This document shows, in pieces, positions 19,345-25,441 of a stretch of DNA of 64,000 nucleotides; positions within the stretch are counted from its first letter, which is position 1; each line of letters starts with the position of its first letter. This DNA is from Allobosea sp. (lineage in GTDB: Bacteria > Pseudomonadota > Alphaproteobacteria > Rhizobiales > Beijerinckiaceae): the NCBI GenBank assembly GCA_024231975.1, contig JAAEQB010000071.1, positions 1-64,000 on the forward strand, written 5' to 3'. Below the pieces are notes generated by a model. The model was not told the origin of the DNA. It ran no database searches and was given only the letters and a program-made list of their open reading frames with translations. Position numbers and translations under genes: made by a program.

Positions 19345-19710
19345 CTAACATCCTGAGGTCTTTTCTGAGCTGGCGTTGAGAACCACCACCCCGACCACAA
19401 CCAGGGCGACGCCGGCGAGCTTGAGCGCACCCACCGACTCTCCGAACAGCAGCACCCCCAGGAGGGCGACGCCTGCCGTGCCCCCACCTGCCCAAACCGG
19501 ATAGGCGATGCTGACCGGTAACGCCTTCATCACGCGGCTGACCAGAAAGAGCGCCACGCCGAAGGACGCGATGGCAGCGAGCGTGGGGCCAAGTCGCGTG
19601 AACCCGTCGCTCACCCGCAACAGGAGGGCGCCTGCAATCTCGCCAACGATCGCTACCCCTAGCAGCAACCACGGACCGAACGTCGGGGCAGAAGGTTTGC
19701 GGTCAGCCAC
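19345..19710 (-). CDS. SMR-family efflux subunit (2)
   Basis: A 121-residue SMR protein closely related to its downstream partner. It has a slightly longer N-terminus, the Glu in LLGVAIVGEIAGALLLRVSDGF (about residue 23), the SIAYPVWAGGGTAGVALLG signature, and a C-terminal tail ending in Cys. It starts four bases after the CcdA/ArsG-like stop. The differing tails favour a two-component SMR pump with dissimilar subunits. Confidence 0.88.
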   Translation of the reverse strand: MADRKPSAPTFGPWLLLGVAIVGEIAGALLLRVSDGFTRLGPTLAAIASFGVALFLVSRVMKALPVSIAYPVWAGGGTAGVALLGVLLFGESVGALKLAGVALVVVGVVVLNASSEKTSGC

Positions 19711-19713
19711 GGC

Positions 19714-20376
19714 TTAGGCTCTCCATAGAAGGTAGAGGCCGAGCAGGATCAGCGACACGCCCAGCGCCGGATCGAGCCATCGCCCGAACCGCCCGGCGCT
19801 AAGGCGTGTCATGGCCGTCCCGGCGGCGGTTCCCACCGCCAGGACGGGCAACCCGGCCCCGATTCCGAACAGGAACAGGAGCGCAGCACCGTAGGCGACG
19901 TTCTGCGAGAGCGCGGCATAGGACAGCACCGCGGCCAGAACCGGCGTGCCGCATGGACCGATCACGAGCGACAGCAGCAGCCCCGTTCCGAATGCCCCCG
20001 CCATGCCGCCGCCGGGGCGGATGGCGGGGGGCGTGGGGAGGCGGAGCCAGCCGAGATAATGGAGGCCGAACAAGATCGGCAGCGCGGCGATGGCGTAGCG
20101 GAGCGGCGTGCTGATCGCCGCCACCCGTCCCAGCGCGACCGCGATCACGCCGAGCAGCGTGACCGCCATCGCCAACCCGAGAACGAAGGCGACGGCGTTA
20201 CCGAACGGCCGCGCGACCGGGCGCGTCGGCGTCGAGCAGCAGGCGCTGGCGGCGGCCGGGTAGAGCGCAAGACAACAGGGATTCAGACCGGCGACGAGAC
20301 CGCCCAGGAGCGCCAGCGGCAGCGCGATCATGTTCCCGGCGGATAAAGCCCCGCTGATACTTTCAAGCGCGTCCAT
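19714..20376 (-). CDS. CcdA/ArsG-like polytopic membrane protein
   Basis: A 220-residue protein with six hydrophobic segments. It carries the CcdA/DsbD-type motifs GLNPCCLALYPAAASACC after helix 1 and VIGPCGTPVLAAVLSYAAL near helix 4. CcdA proteins pass electrons across the membrane to periplasmic thiol proteins. A related subgroup is annotated as ArsG-type aromatic arsenical efflux permease. The extra cysteine pairs and the thioredoxin-fold protein immediately upstream (stop and start are adjacent) suit either role. Electron transfer versus efflux is not settled. Confidence 0.82.
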   Translation of the reverse strand: MDALESISGALSAGNMIALPLALLGGLVAGLNPCCLALYPAAASACCSTPTRPVARPFGNAVAFVLGLAMAVTLLGVIAVALGRVAAISTPLRYAIAALPILFGLHYLGWLRLPTPPAIRPGGGMAGAFGTGLLLSLVIGPCGTPVLAAVLSYAALSQNVAYGAALLFLFGIGAGLPVLAVGTAAGTAMTRLSAGRFGRWLDPALGVSLILLGLYLLWRA

Positions 20377-20772
20377 TCAGGCGGTCGGGCGGATTTGCGC
20401 GAGCCGCGCTTCAATGGCGGCGACCGTCGCGGCACTCTCGCCCTCGAATCGGGCGGCGACTTTCCCGTCGGGGGTCAGGACGAGGACGGTCGGGTTGACC
20501 AGCACGGAATAGCGTTGGAGGAGCGGGGAGGCATCGCCGGGTCCGAACGTCGCCACCCTGACACGGCGCTCGCTCGCCACTTCGACCGCTCTGATGATCT
20601 TGGCGCAATTATCTTCACCGCCGGCCTCGCTCATATCGGCAAGCAGCAGAACTTGCGGCGTGCCGCTCGTCATCGCGGCACTCGCGACGGGGGGGCGCTC
20701 GCTTTGCTTGACCAACACCACGCCACCGGCGAGCAGCGCCACCACGGCGAGGCCGATCCATTTCTTGCCCAT
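20377..20772 (-). CDS. Membrane-anchored thioredoxin-fold protein (ArsF-like?)
   Basis: A 131-residue protein starting at the ATG at 20772, coupled to the upstream stop as TGATG. An N-terminal helix (about 5-21) anchors a thioredoxin-like domain: beta strand VLLLADMS, helix, then the cis-Pro region SVLVNPTVLVLTPDGKVAARFEG. The usual CXXC is reduced to one cysteine (Cys56, GGEDNCAKI), so it is not a normal disulfide reductase. Its place before a CcdA/ArsG-like gene resembles arsF-arsG pairs; that is inference from family order, not proof of arsenic chemistry. Confidence 0.7.
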   Translation of the reverse strand: MGKKWIGLAVVALLAGGVVLVKQSERPPVASAAMTSGTPQVLLLADMSEAGGEDNCAKIIRAVEVASERRVRVATFGPGDASPLLQRYSVLVNPTVLVLTPDGKVAARFEGESAATVAAIEARLAQIRPTA

Positions 20773-21986
20773 CAGCAGCACGCCTTGGCTTGGAGTGAGG
20801 GGGTGTCGCAGGCCGTTCCAGGCGCGCAGCAGGACGCGGCCGAAGCCCCGGCCATATCGCCGCCGCTGTCCGTCGCGGCGGCATCGGGCGCGGCATCCTG
20901 AACGAACGGCTCACCCGTCCGCAGCGACGCTTCCGCACGGGCGAGCTCGCGGCCGAGATAGGCGGCGTGATCGAGCCGCGAGATCAGCTCGCGCCCGATC
21001 ACTTCCGAATAAAGCGCGCCGGTGGAGGAGCCTTCCAGCACGCAATCCAGCACGCCCTTGTTGGTATAATGCTCGACCACGAGCAGGCCGGTTCGCCGCT
21101 CGGGATAGACGACGAAATATCCGGCCTTGTCGAGCACCAGCCGCGCCGGTTGATCGACCTTGTAGCGGGGCACGAGAAGGCTGGCGAAGGGAACCGGGTT
21201 GGGGCCGGGCGAGCGCGCTGCGCATCGCTCGACTTCGCGCGCGATGCGCTCGACATTGCACTCCCCGATCATCGCCACCAGCTCGACCTGATCTACGAAG
21301 GCGTGGACTTCATCGAGGGTGACGTTCTTGAGGATCGGCCGCTTGCCCTTGGCACCCACGATGCGGCCGCGATCGTCGAGGCCGTTCTCGAACAGGCTTG
21401 CGAGGCTTTGCCCCGGCAGATGGCCGATCGCCTGCTGCGTGTCTTCGCCGCACAGGACGAGGTAGCGGATTTCCGGGTTGGCGAGCGTGTTCTTAATGAT
21501 GCGCTCGATGCCTAGGTTCTCGGTGTGCATCGTGCCGACGATCGCCAGCCCTTCGGGGCGGCGCGCGGCCAGCGTCTTGACCAGTTCCTCGCTGTTGAGC
21601 GTGCAGGCCGCTACGGGCGCACCGTAGCGGATCACTTCATAGTCGCCAGGCAGCGGAGGCCAGCCCTCGCGCGCCTCAGGTTCATCGGTCGGGCAGAGAT
21701 CAAGCCCGGCCCCTTCGTCGGGATAGCCCTCGACAAACGCATTGGCGGCAAGCGCGGGAAAGCAGATCGCGCACCCAATGCAGTCATAGCGCTTGGGTAT
21801 GAACACCTCGCGCGCTTGGCGAAGAACAGGGGCGAGCGGCCCCCGCCCGGCCTCGGTCCCCGACAGAGCTTCGACCGTGGTTTGGAGGCAGCCGCACTTG
21901 TGACATTTGGCGTGCTTCACCGCCTGGGAGATTTGATCCTCGACAACGGCCAGCGCCGAGGTTTGCAGGTCCAGCACGTCGCTCAT
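20772..21986 (-). CDS. MtrA-like corrinoid methyltransferase domain fused to DUF4346, Cys-rich
   Basis: A 404-residue protein. An N-terminal Cys segment (C28, C31, C33) and CIGCAICFP (C69, C72, C75) could bind metal or an Fe-S cluster. Residues about 109-260 match subunit A of tetrahydromethanopterin S-methyltransferase: PLPGDYEVIRYGAPVAACTL, GTMHTENLGIERIIKN, IRYLVLCGED, AIGHLPGQS and RIVGAKGKRPIL. His189 in GHLPGQS aligns with the cobalt-ligating His of archaeal MtrA. Residues about 265-365 are DUF4346 (VVEHYTN, HAAYLGRELARAE, FVQD). The tail has CC-x(5)-C and a terminal CC. It sits between arsR and the thioredoxin gene, overlapping both. Methyl transfer to or from a metal(loid) is inference. 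Confidence 0.8.
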   Translation of the reverse strand: MSDVLDLQTSALAVVEDQISQAVKHAKCHKCGCLQTTVEALSGTEAGRGPLAPVLRQAREVFIPKRYDCIGCAICFPALAANAFVEGYPDEGAGLDLCPTDEPEAREGWPPLPGDYEVIRYGAPVAACTLNSEELVKTLAARRPEGLAIVGTMHTENLGIERIIKNTLANPEIRYLVLCGEDTQQAIGHLPGQSLASLFENGLDDRGRIVGAKGKRPILKNVTLDEVHAFVDQVELVAMIGECNVERIAREVERCAARSPGPNPVPFASLLVPRYKVDQPARLVLDKAGYFVVYPERRTGLLVVEHYTNKGVLDCVLEGSSTGALYSEVIGRELISRLDHAAYLGRELARAEASLRTGEPFVQDAAPDAAATDSGGDMAGASAASCCAPGTACDTPSLQAKACC

Positions 21987-22381
21987 CGGGACGCCTCCGC
22001 AGGAGAGAACATGACGCTCGCGAGCTGCGCAACCCGACGATTGCGGATCGCGTAATAGGCCATGCGGCCGTCGTTACGGTGCTTCAGGACGCCGAGATCG
22101 CGCAGCTTGCGAAGGTGGTGCGAGGCCGTCGAGATTGTCGTGCCAGCGACATGCGCGAGATCGCAGACGCACAGCTCGTCCCCCTGACCCAGCGCGACCA
22201 GCAGCTTCAACCGCGTCGGATCGCTCAGCGCGCCAAATAACCGCCCCGCGTCCTGAAGCGACTCCGAGTCGGGCAGCTTGGCCTTCAACTGTCGCACCAG
22301 TTGCCCGTCGAAACAGGGAATGTTGCAGGTATCCGCAGCGGGTGCGCAGTCGGCAGAATTAATTCTCACGTTCGTAGTCAT
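21983..22381 (-). CDS. ArsR/SmtB-family metal-sensing repressor (CadC-like)
   Basis: A 132-residue winged-HTH repressor at the head of the operon. GRLFGALSDPTRLKLLVAL, ELCVCDLAHVAG, TISTASHHLRKLRDLGVL and RMAYYAI are standard ArsR blocks. Cys71 and Cys73 in the recognition-domain ELCVCDL, with N-terminal Cys12, Cys19 and Cys23, make up the kind of alpha3N thiol site found in CadC, which senses soft metals. It should release DNA on binding metal and so induce the genes downstream. A palindrome GAATTAATTC (22356-22365) lies inside its first codons. It overlaps the next gene as ATGA. Confidence 0.88.
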   Translation of the reverse strand: MTTNVRINSADCAPAADTCNIPCFDGQLVRQLKAKLPDSESLQDAGRLFGALSDPTRLKLLVALGQGDELCVCDLAHVAGTTISTASHHLRKLRDLGVLKHRNDGRMAYYAIRNRRVAQLASVMFSPAEASR

Positions 22382-22673
22382 GTGCGAATGATAGAGCGCC
22401 TTTCGCTTCTCCGCAAGACGGCTTCGCCCGTTCTAGGGTTGAGGAGTCCGGGCCGCTTTTGTTCGGAATAGCCATCGACGAGCTGGCTGGCGCGGGTGCG
22501 CAGCAGCACCGCGAGCCGCACCAAGTTGCTCCATCACGTCCACGATCCTCTTACAGAAGCTGGACGGCTTCCTCCCAGAGCAGTAGCGGCCAGGACGGGC
22601 CACGGCGGTCAGAGGCACCGCGCGGCGCTATTCGGCAGCGCTAGGGTAGTATGAGCGGCGACACGTATTCGTT
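22382..22673. other. Intergenic promoter region of the ArsR operon
   Basis: These 292 bases separate the minus-strand ArsR operon from the plus-strand lipoprotein gene. No convincing gene is seen. The part next to arsR should hold its promoter and operator, but no clear 12-2-12 ArsR-type repeat could be picked out by eye. Confidence 0.35.
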
Positions 22674-23135
22674 ATGTTTGTCCTGCGTGGGGCGCCATTA
22701 TTTTCAAGCACTTACGTCCATTTCGGCCACGCTTCCCACACAAACGTCCCACACAGCGGCCTAGTTCAACGCCGAGGTCGTATCCCGCTCTGCGCAGCGC
22801 TGATAGCTGTCTGCGCGCTGTTCGGTGGCTGCCGCACGACAGCCGATCTCGAGGCCGAGCGCGACGCGGAGTTCCAAACGCTCTTCGGCGGCACGATGGC
22901 CGATTTCATGCGGCGCACCAGCCTGACACCCTCCGACATGTACTCGACGAGCTCAGGCCGCACGTTCGTCGTTTACGGGCCGGCCAGCACGATCGTCCTG
23001 CCAGGAAGCGGCTTCGTGCCGACCGTGGCGGCTCATCGGCATTGCAAGATGCTGGTCGAGACGACCGACGCGGATGGGACGGGCACGGCGGATAACTGGC
23101 GCGTCATGCGGATCACCAGAACCGGGCGTTGCTAG
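22674..23135 (+). CDS. Predicted small lipoprotein, family not recognised
   Basis: A frame of up to 153 residues. The believable part begins near residue 32: RRGRIPLCAALIAVCALFGGC is a lipoprotein signal with lipobox LFGGC. The mature part (TTADLEAERDAEFQTLFGGTMADFMRRTSLTPSDMY) resembles uncharacterised periplasmic proteins whose C-terminus has a Cys-rich end (CKMLVETTDADG... TGRC). No ATG lies close to the signal, so the start is uncertain. It stands alone between two accessory blocks. Confidence 0.5.
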   Translation: MFVLRGAPLFSSTYVHFGHASHTNVPHSGLVQRRGRIPLCAALIAVCALFGGCRTTADLEAERDAEFQTLFGGTMADFMRRTSLTPSDMYSTSSGRTFVVYGPASTIVLPGSGFVPTVAAHRHCKMLVETTDADGTGTADNWRVMRITRTGRC

Positions 23136-23156
23136 CAAAAGCCGAAGCCGAGCGGC

Positions 23157-23234
23157 TCATGGCAGGAGCGCCAGTCCGGCGGCATAGCTAGAGAGAAAAC
23201 CAGCAATGAGAGCAGAGGCCGCAGCCTGAAGCAT
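23157..23234 (-). CDS. Very short hydrophobic peptide (25 residues), tentative
   Basis: Minus-strand ATG at 23234 with GGAGG ten bases upstream opens a 25-codon frame, MLQAAASALIAGFLSSYAAG then LALLP, which is a single hydrophobic helix. It follows another short membrane peptide gene by about 55 bases on the same strand. No family is recognised. The ribosome site and hydrophobic composition are the only support; chance is possible. Confidence 0.3.
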   Translation of the reverse strand: MLQAAASALIAGFLSSYAAGLALLP

Positions 23235-23288
23235 CCTCAGCCCTCCGTTCAGTCGGGCCGATCCGCAGGTAGCATGATCCCTACGCGC

Positions 23289-23402
23289 TCATAGCCCCCG
23301 GAATGCCGGCATCAGCCAGGTGGCCATTGTGCCGATCGCCAGAAACCAGCTGAGCGGCAAGAGAAAAATTCTACTTCTGGTTATCGTCATTTCCGTGCTC
23401 AT
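23289..23402 (-). CDS. Single-pass small membrane protein (37 residues), tentative
   Basis: A minus-strand frame from the ATG at 23402: a basic N-terminus (MSTEMTITRSR) then one membrane helix (IFLLPLSWFLAIGTMATWLM) ending PAFRGL. This matches the form of real small membrane proteins. The opposite strand carries a 68-codon frame with no family resemblance, and this one is preferred. The ribosome site is weak. Function unknown. Confidence 0.35.
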   Translation of the reverse strand: MSTEMTITRSRIFLLPLSWFLAIGTMATWLMPAFRGL

Positions 23403-23573
23403 GTCGAAAAAGTCCGCGCCGCCATTTCCTGGCGGCGCTCTCCAACCGGGTGCTGGGACTGAGCCAGAGAGCGTCCACCTCTATGGCGGCGGCTACTATA
23501 TCGTCAGTATCAGCCAGGACGCGTGATAGCTAAGGGGAGGAAGGAGAGGGTGAAACTCGCCCTTTCTCAGTCG

Positions 23574-23963
23574 CTAAATATTATTGTTTAGCTCAAGTAT
23601 ATTATCGGATCTCTGCTTCAATAAATCAAATAGATTTGAATTTTCGGGCAAAAGTGACTGCCCGAATTTGCCACACGTCGACATGCAGTCCGCCATTGGA
23701 ACATTTCCTTTATCTAATTCTATCTTGATCTCTCTCGCAAAATACTCAAAATCAACCTGAAGCATGTGCTCTACTATACATGACGATATCGCTGCGATTG
23801 CTGACTCGTCACCAATCTCAATGCATTCTTTGATCTCGCTCCAAATATCACGTGGTCTGGAATAAGCAGCTTCAGAATACCAACTGTTCGCGCACAGCCG
23901 CCAAATCTCTTCATCGTCGTTTCTAGAAACAGCTCTCTTCAATTCGCCCTTCAACCTGGCCAT
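23574..23963 (-). CDS. Probable immunity protein for the displaced Rhs tip
   Basis: A 129-residue acidic, all-helical protein. The ATG at 23963 lies inside the last codons of the Rhs tip reading frame (13-base overlap), the usual toxin/immunity arrangement. GC content is far below the flanking DNA, as is common for acquired immunity genes. No family is recognised: helices such as RNDDEEIWRLCANSWYSEAAY and DESAIAAISSCIVEHMLQ show no known motif. Role is inferred from the overlap alone. Confidence 0.6.
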   Translation of the reverse strand: MARLKGELKRAVSRNDDEEIWRLCANSWYSEAAYSRPRDIWSEIKECIEIGDESAIAAISSCIVEHMLQVDFEYFAREIKIELDKGNVPMADCMSTCGKFGQSLLPENSNLFDLLKQRSDNILELNNNI

Positions 23964-24640
23964 TTTGGGACCCTCGGCACATCGATCGGTGAATCGGGCC
24001 ACTTCTGGCGCATTTCTTTGAAATGACGCTCCAACTCCCGAACTTCCTTGTCATATTGCGCCCGCAGACTCTGCCTCTCTCCGTGAGAGCGAGCCCTTTT
24101 ACATTGATCGATCAGGTCATCTATGCGACGAAGACCATCTCGATTCTGCCGGGCGTGCTTTAGAAATTCTGGCCCAGACTTCGCTCCAATATTTCTTGAA
24201 CTCCGAATGTACGTTAAAAAAATTCTGAGCCCCGGATTGAGTCCCAGCTCGTCTGTCCACGTAGTTGGGACGCCATCGCCATACGTGTAGACGCTCGTCC
24301 CATCGACAAAGCCGAGCGGCTCGAGCTCAAGGTAGCGTCCGGGGGTCGGATCGTAGTGCCGATGCCAGTTGTAGTGAAGCCCGGTCTCGAGCTGGAACCA
24401 TTGCCCAGGGAAGCGGGCGTCGAGCGCAGCCGGGCCGGTGATCGCCTCGACCGCACCGAACGGGCGATAGACCGCATCCCAGACCAGCGTCTTGCCCCCC
24501 GTCGCTCATCCGCACCGGCCGGTCGAGATGATCGGCATGGACATAGAGCAGCTTTGGGCTCGTGCCTGCGTCGGCTATCACCGCGCGCGATATCGCGCGC
24601 CGTTATGCTCCGCTTGGGCCACTGCACGGAATAGGGCGGC
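23951..24640 (-). pseudogene. Displaced Rhs C-terminal tip with frameshifts
   Basis: This stretch is clearly homologous to the end of the large Rhs gene at 25438-29919: it shares YVHADHLDRP, ARFPGQWFQLETGLHYNWHRHYDP and the core-ending DxxGLNP. It starts without a start codon. The reading frame shifts near 24590 (beside an 18-base palindrome) and again at a C6 run near 24497. From there it is open for about 180 codons to a TGA at 23951. After DELGLNPG comes a different, about 90-residue tip rich in charged helices (GPEFLKHARQNRDGLRRIDD), ending PRVPKWPG. It is a silent tip that recombination could place onto the intact Rhs core. Confidence 0.75.
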
Positions 24641-24646
24641 GCCCAT

Positions 24647-25021
24647 TCAGAGCGCCGCTGCAAGCTGCGACCTAGTCTGTATCCGCCAGTCCAAGCAGGA
24701 AGCGATCAGCAACATCTGCGGCAATCCCATCAAGCCGAGCCAGGCGCCTGCGGCGGCGGTGAACTTGACGTCGCCCATGCCAATCGCATCGAAGCCTCTG
24801 TAGCGCCGGTAGAAGATCGCGATCATGCCGTGAACGCCACCATCGGCCAAGACGCCGATCAGCGCATCCACAGGTTGTGGAGCGCCGCTGATGGCGGATT
24901 GCGCGAGGCCGAGCACCAGGATCGCGAGATTGAGCGCATTCGGAATGATGAGTCGCGTGAAGTCGACCCAGCAAGCGAGACAGAGCAATGCAACGAAAAT
25001 GAAGCTAAAAACTTCGCTCAA
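24647..25021 (-). CDS. A24-family prepilin peptidase, C-terminally truncated
   Basis: A 124-residue polytopic protein with both catalytic aspartates of A24 peptidases: LACWVDFTRLIIPN near residue 20 and the GMGDVKF motif near residue 82. It resembles the CpaA subfamily that processes Flp/Tad pilins. Family members usually continue for one or two more helices; here the frame ends DWRIQTRSQLAAAL next to the start of the displaced Rhs tip, suggesting the 3' end was lost in rearrangement. No Tad pilus genes are present. Activity is doubtful. Confidence 0.65.
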   Translation of the reverse strand: MSEVFSFIFVALLCLACWVDFTRLIIPNALNLAILVLGLAQSAISGAPQPVDALIGVLADGGVHGMIAIFYRRYRGFDAIGMGDVKFTAAAGAWLGLMGLPQMLLIASCLDWRIQTRSQLAAAL

Positions 25022-25204
25022 AATCAGCTCAAACCCGAATTAAGCCTAGCAAATCACCACCAGCAATAAGATTGCCTCCTTAGTAGCTCCGCCCACCTAG
25101 CTGCCTTTTCTCAGCGGTCAATTTATATAAATCAAAATTTGTAAAATTAATGATCATCGGCAAATATATTAATCCAGCAAATTAAGCATAAAAACAATTT
25201 AAGC
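25022..25204. other. AT-rich gap between immunity gene and A24 peptidase
   Basis: A strongly AT-rich 183-base stretch in otherwise high-GC DNA. No gene or clear hairpin was found. It marks a join between pieces of different origin. Confidence 0.4.
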
Positions 25205-25441
25205 CTATTTTTTTGAAAGACCATCTTCATGGTGAACCGTAATAAATCCATCAATCCAATTATCTTCGTTAAATTTGTAAAATTCTACACAAAAACCAGA
25301 GACATCCTCTCTAAATCCTGGTTTTGTGATTAGTTTAGATATTACCATATCAGCCTTTTTCCTATCTGAATACAGGCCAATAATTTTGATATCCCCGTTG
25401 TGCTTCGATTCATGGACTAGAAGATACGCCCCTTCTCTCAT
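25205..25441 (-). CDS. DUF7336-type probable immunity protein for Rhs
   Basis: A 78-residue protein whose ATG overlaps the Rhs stop (ATGA). The pattern YLLVHESKHNGDIKIIGLYSDRKKADMVISKL, then KPGFREDVSGFCVEFYKFNEDNWIDGFITV, is that of the DUF7336 family, small soluble proteins often found right after polymorphic toxin genes. It should bind and neutralise the Rhs tip in the producing cell. GC is much lower than in the Rhs core. Family recognition is from memory of the pattern. Confidence 0.72.
   Translation of the reverse strand: MREGAYLLVHESKHNGDIKIIGLYSDRKKADMVISKLITKPGFREDVSGFCVEFYKFNEDNWIDGFITVHHEDGLSKK

Noticed and set aside
23320..23526. 68-codon plus-strand frame
   Set aside because: No recognisable family; opposite strand offers a cleaner single-helix protein. 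Kept out as unsupported.
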